From Verrucomicrobiales bacterium (GTDB lineage: Bacteria; Verrucomicrobiota; Verrucomicrobiia; Verrucomicrobiales; DEV007), in NCBI GenBank assembly GCA_016795385.1, contig JAEUHI010000065.1:1-39458 (forward strand): 39,458 nucleotides of DNA, written 5' to 3'. Numbering within the stretch: position 1 is the stretch's first letter; each line of letters opens with the position of its first letter. Below are positions 1-8,048 of the stretch, one piece after another. The notes below the pieces were generated by a model. The model was not told the origin of the DNA. It searched no databases and saw only the letters and a list, made by a program, of their open reading frames with translations. The position numbers and the translations under genes are program-made.

Positions 1-183
1 GCCCATCATCGCTTTTGACTCGCCGCAGTCGGCCGGGAGGGTGATTCGAACCCCCGACAATCCAGCTTCGGCAACCTCGCGGAAAGTGCCGCCACGGGCC
101 TCCAGGCCGGTGTTTTCAGCGAGAGTTTTCCACACCGTTGCTTCTCGGCTCACTAACCGCGTTACGACCGGCTTCCCCGGGGC

Positions 184-1941
184 CTACCGGTCCGCTGGAA
201 CTGCGGCAGGACGGAAGCCCAGGTTGTTGCTCCGGTTCCCCGGCGCGACCCAGTTGCGGTTCGCCGAACGGCAGCTCGCGGCGTCGCCGTTCCGATCGCC
301 GCCGCGGCTCACGGGGTACGAGCCATCCGGGTCTCCCGTGGGGTCAGTCGCCGATCCGCCCGGATAAACCCCATACCAGTCACCGCACCACTCCCACACA
401 TTCCCATGCATATCGAAAATGCCCCATGCGTTCGCCATTTTCGTCGCCACCGCATTTGTTCCACCACCACTATTCTCGCCATACCACGCCATCTCATCGA
501 GATCGCCCGCAAACGGCGTCGCCGTCCCCGCCCGGCATGCATACTCCCACTGCGCCTCCGTCGGCAAAGCCCATTTCCAGCCTGAGGGTAGCGGCGTCTT
601 TTCGTTCATCTTTACCAACCATCCCTGAACGTCGTGCCAGCTCACCATCTCCACCGGGAGAACCTCGCCCTTGAATTCACTCGGATTTTCCCCCGTGACA
701 CTCTCCCACTGCCCCTGCGTGCATTCCGTCTCCGCCATCCAAAACCCCCGCGTCAGTGTCACCCACTGCTGCGTCTCATCGGCGATTCGCCCGTCCTCAT
801 CCTCCGGACTCCCCATCCAAAACTCTCCCGGCGGGCACCAGACCATCTCGATCCCGCCGAACTCGCGCACCTCGCCTGCCCGCGATCCCTCCATCCCGCG
901 ATCCGCCGGATAAGCGGGGGCCGGAACCGGGTCGGTTTTCACCATGGGCTTCGGTGTCTCCGTCGGCATCACCGGAGCAGCAGGGGCGGTTGCTGGCATG
1001 GCAGGCACCGGCTGCTTCCTCATCGCCTCCGCCACCAGCTTCTCCGCCATCTCCTTCGCCCGGCGCTCGATCTCCGCCTCGCTCATCGCCGGATCAGGCT
1101 CCTCCGCCTTCACCGCCACGGGCACGCCACGCGTCATCAGGGCGACGGTCGAAAAGGCGTGCAGGCTACGCCCGGTCCCGTCGAATTTGATCCAGGGCTT
1201 CTGGCGTCCTTTCACCTTGGTCGCCACCCCGGTAAACACCGTCAGCACAGGTGCCTGGCCCGCTCCCTTCATCTCCCCGAGCAGGGCCTCGGCAAAGGGG
1301 CTGTGGTCCCCCGTGCCATCGGGCACTTCCTGGCCCGGCTCGCCGGAGAAAACGAGCATCGTACCCTCGGGCAGCTCGGCCTCGGTGACCTGGGCGAGAC
1401 CGCCACCCCCGCTGCGCGAGCGCGCCCAACTCCGCGTGCCGGCGAAGGGATTGTTCCGACAGCAGTCGAGCACGACGATCTTCAGTCCCGTCATCTGCTT
1501 GCGCATCTCGCCGAGGACGCCATCAAGCGGAACGGTTTCGGCATCGAGGGCAAACCCGAGCGCCGCATCGAGGGCTTCGCCGCTCAGAGCCTCATCGACC
1601 GCGAGTTCGGCATCGACGGGCGCGAGGTAGTTTTTTCCGCCGACCTCGAATCCGTGACCCGCAAAATAGAACACCGCCGCCTCGGCCTCGCGTCCGGCGA
1701 TGGCGAAGGTGCGGAGGGCGACGCCCATCTCCTTCACCGTGCCGTCGGTGACTTCGGTGACCTCATATCCCGCCGTCCGGAGCAGCTTCGAGACCTCGCG
1801 CGAATCGTTCGTCGGATTGGCGAGGGTGGGAACGTGGGTGTAGGCCCCGTTGCCGATGACGAGCGCGATCCGTTTTCCCTCGGCATGGGCGGGGAGGGTG
1901 GAGAAGCAAATCAGTACGGTGAGGAGCGGGATTGCTTTCAT
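184..1941 (-). CDS. Secreted caspase-like (C14) protein with C-terminal FGE-fold domain
   Basis: The 585-residue product starts with a signal peptide (residues 1-20, ending AHA) and is probably exported. Residues 22-270 are a caspase-like peptidase domain: the catalytic His is in FAGHG (H96) and the Cys in LDCCRNNP (C161). A Pro/Ala/Lys-rich linker (about 280-350) leads to an FGE-sulfatase/SUMF1-fold domain (about 360-585) with GGIEMVWCPPGEF, LPTEAQWEYACRAG and MHGNVWEWCGDWYG. The last FGE motif reads GGDRNGDAASCRSANR, so only one of the two active-site cysteines of true formylglycine-generating enzymes is present; the domain is more likely a binding module than a sulfatase maturase. The start is the first Met before the signal peptide. 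It lies 63 bp downstream of a paralogue in the same orientation. Substrate unknown. Confidence 0.88.
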   Translation of the reverse strand: MKAIPLLTVLICFSTLPAHAEGKRIALVIGNGAYTHVPTLANPTNDSREVSKLLRTAGYEVTEVTDGTVKEMGVALRTFAIAGREAEAAVFYFAGHGFEVGGKNYLAPVDAELAVDEALSGEALDAALGFALDAETVPLDGVLGEMRKQMTGLKIVVLDCCRNNPFAGTRSWARSRSGGGGLAQVTEAELPEGTMLVFSGEPGQEVPDGTGDHSPFAEALLGEMKGAGQAPVLTVFTGVATKVKGRQKPWIKFDGTGRSLHAFSTVALMTRGVPVAVKAEEPDPAMSEAEIERRAKEMAEKLVAEAMRKQPVPAMPATAPAAPVMPTETPKPMVKTDPVPAPAYPADRGMEGSRAGEVREFGGIEMVWCPPGEFWMGSPEDEDGRIADETQQWVTLTRGFWMAETECTQGQWESVTGENPSEFKGEVLPVEMVSWHDVQGWLVKMNEKTPLPSGWKWALPTEAQWEYACRAGTATPFAGDLDEMAWYGENSGGGTNAVATKMANAWGIFDMHGNVWEWCGDWYGVYPGGSATDPTGDPDGSYPVSRGGDRNGDAASCRSANRNWVAPGNRSNNLGFRPAAVPADR

Positions 1942-2004
1942 GGTGGTGCAGGAATTGGGAAAGATCGATATTTTGGCAATTAAGCACTCGGAGTCGTGGT
2001 CCGC

Positions 2005-3840
2005 TCACTGGATGGATGGAACAGCGGCGGGACGAAAGCCTAGGTCGTTGTGCCGGTCGTCTCCCGGCACTACGCCGTCGCGGCGGGCGGCGGACCGGCA
2101 GTGCCGCGCTGTTAGGTTCCACGAGCCGCCTCGATGCACGGGGAAGCCTTCTAACTTCGAACCCGTGGGGTCAGTCACCGGGCCGTCTTCGTAATCACCA
2201 TACCAATCCGCACACCATTCCCATACGTTCCCGTGCATGTCATGCAGGCCCCATGGGTTTGCCGGGTAGTTTCCGGCCTTCGATGTCCGCTCCAGAGCCG
2301 GACCTTTCTCGCTGGTCCCATACGGGTAGCTCCCGTCGAAGTTCGCCGCGCGACTATCTAACTCGTACCCGAAAGAAAACGGCGTCTGGGTCCCGGCCCG
2401 GCACGCATATTCCCACTGTGCCTCCGTCGGCAGGCCCCATTTCCATCCGGTTGGCAAGGGATGACGCTGGCTCATCTTCCACAGCCAATCCTGCACTTTA
2501 AACCAGCTCACCCGCTCTACTGGCAGGTCGGTTCCTCTGAACTCGCTCGGATTCTCGCCCATCTCGCTCTCCCACTGCCCTTGCGTGCACTCCGTCTTCG
2601 CCAGCCAAAAGCCCCGCGTCAGCGTCACCCGATGCTGTGTCTCATCGTCATCGCGACCCTCCTCATCCTTCGGACTCCCCATCAAAAACTCTCCCGGCGG
2701 GCACCAGACCATCTCGATCCCGCCGAACTCGCGCACCTCGCCCGCTCGCGATCCCTCCATCCCGCGATCCGCAGGAAACGCGGGGGCCGGGACCGGATCG
2801 GTCTTCACCATCGGCTTCGGGGTCTCCACCGGCATCACCGGCGTGGCAGGGGCCGGTACCGGCGCGGGAGGCACCGGCTGCTTCCTCATCGCCTCCGCCA
2901 CCAGCTTCTCCGCCATCTCCTTCGCCCGGCGCTCGATCTCCGCCTCGCTCATCGCCGGATCGACCTCCGCCGCCTTCACCGCCGCGGGCACACCCCGCGT
3001 GAACGCAAAATCCGTCCCGGCCAGATTCAGCTTGTTGTATTCGGCAGGCTCGTGCCGCGACCGGCGGAAATCCGGGGCGAGACCGCGCGAGGCATCCTCC
3101 TCGGCCCACGTCGTGGAGATCTCGCGCACCTCCTCGCGCGTCTTGGCGAAGACCTTGAGGATGTTCAGTCCGGGTGTCTTGAGATTGTTCGCGAGGACCT
3201 CGGTGAAGAGTCCGTCGTTGGCCCGCTGTCCGGCATCGGCCGAGTAGCTGATGAGCGTGCCGCTCGGCGGGGTCACCTGCGCGAGGCCGCGCGACCCGCC
3301 CACGACGGATCGCGTCCCGCTGCCGTCCTCGGCCTTCAGCGGATTGTCGCGGCAACAGTCGAGAATGACGACCTTCACCTGCGCCCGGGTCGCGTCGAGG
3401 GAATCGACCCAGCCCTGCAGGGAAACCGCCTCGGTCGCGAGGCGGCGTTTCATCCGCTCGACGTCGGCGCTGATGTCGGAGATCGCGGTATCCTTCACGA
3501 GGAGGAAATTCGCTCCGTGATACTCCACCCCGTGCCCGGCGAAATAGACGAGAGCACATTCGGCCCCTTTCGCCTCATCGAGGAAGGCATCGAAGGCCGC
3601 CTCGATCCCCCGCACGTCGCCGTCGGCGACCATCCTCACGGTGAAGGGCGGATCGAGCGACTCGAGGGTCGTCTTCATCCGTCTTGCGTCCGCCACGGCA
3701 ACGCTCAACTGCGCCTCGGGCGGCAGATTCTCGTATCGGTCGACACCCACGACAAAAGCGAGGCGTTTGCCCTCGGCGGCGGAGAGCAGGGTGCCGGCGA
3801 GGCAAACGGAGGCGGCGAGGAGCAAGGTGGTCGGTCTCAT
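2005..3840 (-). CDS. Secreted caspase-like (C14) protein with C-terminal FGE-fold domain, paralogue
   Basis: The 611-residue paralogue of the downstream gene has the same layout: signal peptide (1-22), caspase-like domain with FAGHG (H103) and LDCCRDNP (C163), Ala/Pro linker, and an FGE-fold domain ending RGGSWNLTARHCRSAARR. The frame is open further upstream, to 3984, but that extension is Arg/Ala-rich, runs into a palindrome, and leaves no N-terminal signal peptide; the Met at 3840 begins a clean one (MRPTTLLLAASVCLAG), so I chose it. The caspase domains of the two paralogues differ a lot, whereas the linker and start of the FGE domain are nearly identical in DNA, including a perfect 93-nt match. 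The first FGE active-site Cys is absent here too. Proteolysis is inferred from the His-Cys dyad only. Confidence 0.88.
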   Translation of the reverse strand: MRPTTLLLAASVCLAGTLLSAAEGKRLAFVVGVDRYENLPPEAQLSVAVADARRMKTTLESLDPPFTVRMVADGDVRGIEAAFDAFLDEAKGAECALVYFAGHGVEYHGANFLLVKDTAISDISADVERMKRRLATEAVSLQGWVDSLDATRAQVKVVILDCCRDNPLKAEDGSGTRSVVGGSRGLAQVTPPSGTLISYSADAGQRANDGLFTEVLANNLKTPGLNILKVFAKTREEVREISTTWAEEDASRGLAPDFRRSRHEPAEYNKLNLAGTDFAFTRGVPAAVKAAEVDPAMSEAEIERRAKEMAEKLVAEAMRKQPVPPAPVPAPATPVMPVETPKPMVKTDPVPAPAFPADRGMEGSRAGEVREFGGIEMVWCPPGEFLMGSPKDEEGRDDDETQHRVTLTRGFWLAKTECTQGQWESEMGENPSEFRGTDLPVERVSWFKVQDWLWKMSQRHPLPTGWKWGLPTEAQWEYACRAGTQTPFSFGYELDSRAANFDGSYPYGTSEKGPALERTSKAGNYPANPWGLHDMHGNVWEWCADWYGDYEDGPVTDPTGSKLEGFPVHRGGSWNLTARHCRSAARRDGVVPGDDRHNDLGFRPAAVPSIQ

Positions 3841-3943
3841 GGGCGTCGGAATTCTAGCAGAAGGGCGGGCGACGGCGAAGACGTTTTCAACGGCGGTTTC
3901 AGTCAAAAAAGACGCGGATGCGCCGGGGAGGAGGCCGTCCGGT

Positions 3944-4008
3944 AGAGTAGAAGCGGCGTCCCGCCGCATTTTCACCTGGGGCACGCGGCGGGACGCCGCT
4001 TCTACTCT
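3944..4008. repeat. 24-bp perfect inverted repeat in a divergent intergenic region
   Basis: The arms 3944-3967 and 3985-4008 are exact reverse complements over 24 nt (core GAAGCGGCGTCCCGCCGC) with a 17-nt loop. The element sits in the 293-bp gap between the divergent caspase-like and Uma2 genes, so it is not a simple 3' terminator for either. It could be a dispersed palindromic repeat, a very strong RNA hairpin in either 5' leader, or an operator. No other copy occurs in this window. Confidence 0.85.
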
Positions 4009-4133
4009 CGGCCCGGCCCTTCCCTCCAGGGCGGGGGAAACGATACCGCTGCGTCCCGGGGACGATTTACTTTCACTGCAACGCTCGTGCGCGCCGGCGG
4101 CACCTTGTTGATGAGGGATGAGATCCGAAGTCG

Positions 4134-4658
4134 ATGCTTGAAAAGCTTTCCCGGGAAGGCGAGACTCTCGATATGATTGCCTGGAAGGAAGTTTGCGACG
4201 ATCCCCGCCTCCGGGACCTCCCTTTCAAGATCGAGACGAACCGCCTCAATCAGATCGTGATGAGGCCCACCTACAACTGGCATGGCGGATTCCAATCGGA
4301 AATCGCGGCCATTCTGAGGGAAAAACTCAAGGGCGGCAGGGCGATCACCGAATGCGCCATCGACACGGCCGACGGCACCAAGGTGGCCGATGCGGCATGG
4401 ATTTCAGCGGGTCGTCTTGCTCCGCATCGTCGAGCTTTCAGCCTTCCCATCGCGCCGGAGATTTGCGTCGAGATCGTCTCTCGTTCCAACACGATGGAGG
4501 AGATGATCGGCAAAATGCAGCTCTATTTTGCCCGCGGAGCCGAGGAGGTATGGCTCTGCGACGAAGAGGGTCGGATGACTTTCTATCGTCACGACGACAA
4601 CGGCCCCGTGGAATCGAAACTTTGTCCCGAATTTCCACGGAAAATTGATTGGGACTGA
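4134..4658 (+). CDS. Uma2 family (DUF820) putative endonuclease
   Basis: The 174-residue protein has the Uma2/DUF820 layout of a restriction-endonuclease-like fold: an N-terminal helix region, RPTYNWHGGFQSEIAAIL at 44-61, an acidic strand VADAAWIS (D86), the strand PEICVEIVS (E109, E113), a Lys in the following helix (K127), and the hallmark YFARGAEEVWLCDEEG. These acidic residues and Lys fit a PD-(D/E)XK-like metal site. Family members are common, often in many copies, and their biological role is poorly known. The gene stands alone, divergent from the caspase-like gene and convergent with the ThuA-like gene. The start at 4134 is the first Met in the frame. Confidence 0.85.
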   Translation: MLEKLSREGETLDMIAWKEVCDDPRLRDLPFKIETNRLNQIVMRPTYNWHGGFQSEIAAILREKLKGGRAITECAIDTADGTKVADAAWISAGRLAPHRRAFSLPIAPEICVEIVSRSNTMEEMIGKMQLYFARGAEEVWLCDEEGRMTFYRHDDNGPVESKLCPEFPRKIDWD

Positions 4659-4688
4659 AGGGTGAGTTTTCTTTCTCCCGAACCAGCG

Positions 4689-4710
4689 GGTCCAGGCCGA
4701 CCACTGGACC
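4689..4710. terminator. Possible bidirectional terminator hairpin
   Basis: A 7-bp perfect stem (GGTCCAG/CTGGACC, 8-nt loop) lies in the 72-bp gap between two convergent genes (Uma2 and ThuA-like). There is no clear T-run on either side, so it may only be a 3'-end hairpin. The call rests mainly on position. Confidence 0.3.
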
Positions 4711-4730
4711 AGTCGAAACCAGCGACCTCC

Positions 4731-5807
4731 TCAGCCCTTCGGCCCCATCTCGCGGAAGGGCCACTCGGGCGATCCGGCGGGATCGACGGCGACGGGAGCC
4801 TTGCCGAGACCGAAGTCTTCGGGCTTCAGGTTGCGGCCGGGCCAGAAGGCGGGATCCTTGATGAACCCGTAGAAGCTGGGATAGAAAGGATCCACGTAGG
4901 AAACATCGGCTTTCTCCGGCACTTCGAGTCCGGTGAGGTGGAAGGCGGCGTTGACGATGAGACGGCGCAGGTCCTCGCTGACGAGATCGACCGAGGCCCC
5001 CGCGGTGGTGCAAAAGGCCTGGCCTTTGGTGGTTCCGTTAGGGGCGGTGTATTCGCGCAGCCAGGCGAGGGCCTGGGTGGGGTTGTTCTTCTCGCCTTCG
5101 ACGGCCTTCGAGGCGGGATCGAGAGTCTCGGTGACAATGCCGCGCATCAGGATGGTCTCGCTGCCGGTGAGATTCTTCACGGTGTAGACGTCGGAGGGAG
5201 CAAAGACATCCTTCACCCCGCGCAGCACCGGATGGGAGGCGTTGGCCTCCTCGATCACGCCGCGGGCACCTTCCTTCTTGTGGGCGCCGTGGTGGGCGAC
5301 CCAGGTTTCGCCAAGGATCTTCATCCCGAACCCGCCTTTCTGCCAGTCGCCATAGGTCCAGCCGCCGTCCTCCATCTTGCCGGCGAAGGCGTGCGTGGAG
5401 GTGCGAAGACCGATGACCGGCTTGCCCTCATTGAGGAAGGCGGTGATCGGCGCGGTCTGGTCGGCGGGGAGATCGCGGAAGCGCGTGAAGATCACGAGCA
5501 GGTCGGCGTCGGCGAGGGCTGCCGTGCCGGGGATGTTCTTCTGCTGGTTCGGGTCGATGAAACCTTTCTCCGGGTCGAGGGAGAAGAGCACGGTCGCGTC
5601 GAAGCCATGGTGCTGGCTGAGGATCTTCGCGAGCATCGGCAGGGCCTCCTCCGAGCGGTATTCCTCGTCGCCGCAGATGAAGACGATCTTCTTGCCTTTG
5701 CCCGGGCCTTCCTTGCCGGCCAGATGCAGACCGGGACCGTCGGCGGCGGAGAGGGCGGAGACACTTGCAAGGGCGAGGGCGGTGAGGAGACGCAGCGGGG
5801 TTTTCAT
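4731..5807 (-). CDS. Secreted ThuA-like domain protein
   Basis: The 358-residue protein has a signal peptide (residues 1-22, cleaved near SALSAADG). It then follows the ThuA-like, class I glutamine-amidotransferase-like fold: KKIVFICGDEEYRSEEALP, ADADLLVIFTRFRDLP, and GKPVIGLRTSTHAFAG. ThuA proteins are linked to trehalose and other sugar catabolism and are abundant in PVC bacteria; the exact reaction is not established. The open frame continues upstream to 6080, but that part overlaps the next gene and looks non-coding; Met 5807 gives a proper signal peptide. It is the last gene of the operon sulfatase - DUF1080 - ThuA, 68 bp after the DUF1080 gene. Confidence 0.87.
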   Translation of the reverse strand: MKTPLRLLTALALASVSALSAADGPGLHLAGKEGPGKGKKIVFICGDEEYRSEEALPMLAKILSQHHGFDATVLFSLDPEKGFIDPNQQKNIPGTAALADADLLVIFTRFRDLPADQTAPITAFLNEGKPVIGLRTSTHAFAGKMEDGGWTYGDWQKGGFGMKILGETWVAHHGAHKKEGARGVIEEANASHPVLRGVKDVFAPSDVYTVKNLTGSETILMRGIVTETLDPASKAVEGEKNNPTQALAWLREYTAPNGTTKGQAFCTTAGASVDLVSEDLRRLIVNAAFHLTGLEVPEKADVSYVDPFYPSFYGFIKDPAFWPGRNLKPEDFGLGKAPVAVDPAGSPEWPFREMGPKG

Positions 5808-5875
5808 GAGTCGGGAAATGTGGACGGGCTGGGGCCAAGTTGCCAAGGCGAAATCGCGGCTTGAACGGATCGGGT

Positions 5876-6499
5876 TCACAGTTCCTGGATCATCAGATCC
5901 TTGTATTGCACAACGCTCGTGGCGTTGCCGTGGATCTGCACGGCGATCATGCCTTTGGCTTCGATCCCCGGTTCGGTCTCGGTGTAGTCGACCGTCTGCA
6001 CCCCGTTGAGCCAGAGCTGGATGCGCGGTCCTTCGGCCCGGATCCGGTATTCGTTCCACTCGCCGAGCGGCTTCTGGCACTTCTCAAGAACCTCCTTCGA
6101 GGGCTGGGCGAGCATCTTCTTGCGGCGGCTTTCGTCGTAGAGGGCACCATCGTAGCCCGCGCCGAGATCGGCCTGGTAGCCGATGACCTCATGGTGATCG
6201 GGGATGCGCTTCGAGCGGATCTGCACGCCGCCATTCACGAATCCCTCCGTGCCCTCGAGCCGCCATTTCAGGGTCAGCTCGAAGTCGCCGTATTCCTTCG
6301 TCGTGGCGAGGAAGTCGTTTTTCTCCTGCTTCTTCTCGAGCGATCCGGCGGTGAGGGCACCGTCTTCGATGCGCCAGACGCTGTCGGTGTTGCCCTCCCA
6401 CCCGGCAAAAGTCTTGCCGTCAAAAAGCGCGACCGGTTCACCGGCGACGGCGGGAAGGAGGAAGGAAAAGAGCAGGGCGAGACACAGGGGGCGTTTCAT
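5876..6499 (-). CDS. DUF1080 (3-keto-disaccharide hydrolase-like) secreted protein
   Basis: The 207-residue protein begins with a signal peptide (MKRPLCLALLFSFLLPAVAG). The rest matches the concanavalin-like DUF1080 domain: PVALFDGKTFAGWEG, WRIEDGALTAG, YGDFELTLKWRLE, NGGVQIRSKRIPDHHEVIGYQ (quoted in part) and a C-terminal VQYKDLMIQEL. Some characterised family members hydrolyse 3-keto-glycosides; others are only described as binding modules. I chose Met 6499 rather than the upstream Met codons because it gives the signal peptide directly. It sits 53 bp after the sulfatase and 68 bp before the ThuA-like gene, all on the minus strand, which implies joint work on a glycan. Confidence 0.88.
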   Translation of the reverse strand: MKRPLCLALLFSFLLPAVAGEPVALFDGKTFAGWEGNTDSVWRIEDGALTAGSLEKKQEKNDFLATTKEYGDFELTLKWRLEGTEGFVNGGVQIRSKRIPDHHEVIGYQADLGAGYDGALYDESRRKKMLAQPSKEVLEKCQKPLGEWNEYRIRAEGPRIQLWLNGVQTVDYTETEPGIEAKGMIAVQIHGNATSVVQYKDLMIQEL

Positions 6500-6552
6500 G
6501 GCGCGCATCCTAGACCAGAAGTCCGCCCCGTGTCGAGCACGGGATCGGTCCG

Positions 6553-7935
6553 TCACTGCGCCGCCGCGTCCTGCCCCGAAGGCACCGCGTCCTTCAGGAT
6601 CTCGTCGAGTTTCGACCGCATCGCCGCAAGCCGTTCCGGCTCGGTATCGGCGAGATTGGTGGTTTCGCCAGGGTCCTTGGCGAGATCAAACAAGGCGAGC
6701 GGCCCGGTTTGTTTCTCCGCACTGGCATTGGCCTTGCCTTTGCCTTTGCCCTTGTTTTTCCCCTTGGCCTTGCCCTCGCCGAGCGCGGAGGCGGACCGAT
6801 CCACGATCAGCTTCCAATCTCCCATCCGCAGGGCCGCCTTGTCGGGCGCCTGGGCGGAGAGGATGTAGTCGTGGGGAGAAGGCGCCTGCTCCGTCAGCAG
6901 GGACCAGACGTCCTTGCCATCGAGCGGCTGGCTGCCTTCGAGGGTCGCCCCGGCGAGTTTCACGAGAGTGGGATACCAGTCGATGATGTGCATCGGATGC
7001 GTGATGCGCTGGCCCGCCGGGATCTTGCCGGGCCAGTTCGCGAAGGCCGCGGCGCGGACGCCGCCCTCCCAGAGGCTGCCCTTGTTGCCCCGCAGCGGCG
7101 TGTTGTCCCCGGGACGTGGCCCTCCGTTGTCGCTCGAAAAAACGATCAGGGTATTCTCCCGCATCCCGGCCTCCGCGAGAGCGTCGGTGATCTGCCCGAT
7201 CGCTTCATCCACCGCCGCGAGCATCCCCGCCAACTGCCGGCGTGGCCCGCTCAGGTTCGCATAGGGCTCGAGATAGGAATCCGGCACCTGCATCGGACTG
7301 TGGACGCCGTTGAAAGGCACGTAGAGAAAAAGCGGCTTTTCCTTTTCCTGCGCCGCGATGATCCGGCAGGCTTCTTGGGCGATGAGGTGGGTCGCGTATC
7401 CCTCCTCCTTCGACGGCACCTGATCGCGATACCAGTCGAGTTCGCCGTCGCGGACGTGGGTGAAGTAATCGAGAGCCCCGAAGTAATGCCCGTATTGATG
7501 CTCGAAGCCCCGTGCCATCGGCAGGTAGGCCGGATCGAATTCGCCGAGGTGCCATTTGCCGGAGATCGCGGTGGTGTAGCCCGCCTCCTTCAGCGCGACG
7601 GCAAGGGTGCGCTCATTCAGCGGCAGGCCCCACTTCGCATGCGGACGCACCACGGTGTAGACGCCCGTCCTCGTCGGATAACGCCCGCTCATCAGGGCCG
7701 ATCGGGTCGGCGAGCAGACGGGCTGCACGTAGTGCGACTCGAGCACCGCACCGCCTTCGGCGAGGGCGTCGATGCGCGGCGTCTTGATCTCCTTGCCGCC
7801 GTTGAATCCGCAGTCGGCGTAGCCGAGGTCGTCGATGAGGAGAAAGACGATGTTGGGGCGGGGGGAGTCGGCACGGACCGAAGAGAACGCGGCGAGAAAG
7901 GTGAGGATGGAAACAAGGACGGGGGAGGCTTTCAT
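6553..7935 (-). CDS. Secreted arylsulfatase (formylglycine sulfatase)
   Basis: The 460-residue alkaline-phosphatase-fold sulfatase has a signal peptide (1-22), metal-binding Asp residues in LLIDDLGYADCG (D35, D36), and the formylglycine signature CSPTRSALMSGR (C74 is the residue to be oxidised). ISGKWHLG and VFSSDNGGPRPG provide further active-site residues. It should remove sulfate esters from a glycan in the periplasm or outside the cell. Near the C-terminus (about residues 385-400) is a Lys/Gly tract, KGKNKGKGKGKAN, not typical of the family. It is the first gene of the sulfatase - DUF1080 - ThuA operon and is divergent from the kdp locus. A dedicated maturase is not obvious in the window. 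Confidence 0.9.
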   Translation of the reverse strand: MKASPVLVSILTFLAAFSSVRADSPRPNIVFLLIDDLGYADCGFNGGKEIKTPRIDALAEGGAVLESHYVQPVCSPTRSALMSGRYPTRTGVYTVVRPHAKWGLPLNERTLAVALKEAGYTTAISGKWHLGEFDPAYLPMARGFEHQYGHYFGALDYFTHVRDGELDWYRDQVPSKEEGYATHLIAQEACRIIAAQEKEKPLFLYVPFNGVHSPMQVPDSYLEPYANLSGPRRQLAGMLAAVDEAIGQITDALAEAGMRENTLIVFSSDNGGPRPGDNTPLRGNKGSLWEGGVRAAAFANWPGKIPAGQRITHPMHIIDWYPTLVKLAGATLEGSQPLDGKDVWSLLTEQAPSPHDYILSAQAPDKAALRMGDWKLIVDRSASALGEGKAKGKNKGKGKGKANASAEKQTGPLALFDLAKDPGETTNLADTEPERLAAMRSKLDEILKDAVPSGQDAAAQ

Positions 7936-7941
7936 GAGGTG

Positions 7942-7957
7942 CGGGGTTGAAACCCCG
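7942..7957. promoter_or_regulatory. 16-bp palindrome upstream of the sulfatase operon
   Basis: CGGGGTT-GA-AACCCCG is a 7-bp perfect inverted repeat only 6 bp upstream of the sulfatase start codon. It could be an operator or a 5'-leader hairpin that affects translation of the sulfatase. It also lies in the shared divergent region with kdp. Confidence 0.45.
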
Positions 7958-7971
7958 TCAGAGTCCGAAAG

Positions 7972-7989
7972 TTAACGCTTTTTTAACGC
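7972..7989 (+). promoter_or_regulatory. Candidate KdpE operator: TTAACGC direct repeat, 11-bp period
   Basis: TTAACGC occurs at 7972-7978 and 7983-7989, exactly one helical turn apart. That is the usual layout for OmpR/PhoB-type regulators such as KdpE, encoded at the end of this locus, which bind head-to-tail as dimers. It lies about 60-77 bp upstream of the first ORF of the kdp operon. The link to KdpE is inference from spacing and position. Confidence 0.5.
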
Positions 7990-8010
7990 CCCGGACCCGT
8001 CCTTTGACTC

Positions 8011-8023
8011 TCCGTCTGACGGA
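8011..8023. promoter_or_regulatory. Dyad TCCGTC-T-GACGGA next to a -35-like TTGACT
   Basis: A perfect 6-bp dyad lies two bases after TTGACT (8004-8009), the best -35-like hexamer in the kdp leader. No good -10 hexamer is visible at 16-18 bp, as expected for an activator-dependent promoter. It may be an operator or part of the core promoter. Confidence 0.3.
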
Positions 8024-8048
8024 TCGGCGCGACGATAGGGATGAACTC

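Noticed and set aside
30..180. Possible tRNA on the minus strand (GGGGGTTCGAATCACCC looks like a T arm at about 41-57).
   Set aside because: The T stem has a mismatch next to the loop, no matching 5' acceptor strand or clear anticodon arm could be found within 60-100 nt, and no CCA follows. It could be a decayed tRNA or chance.
184..3840. FGE domains as maturases for the sulfatases in this window.
   Set aside because: The first of the two active-site cysteines is absent in both proteins, and they are fused to caspase-like domains, so a maturase role is unlikely.
2461..3945. Plus-strand open frame of 494 codons opposite the second caspase-like gene, and similar ones opposite kinases and sulfatases.
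   Set aside because: Antisense shadows caused by GC-rich third positions; no signal, domain or ribosome site.
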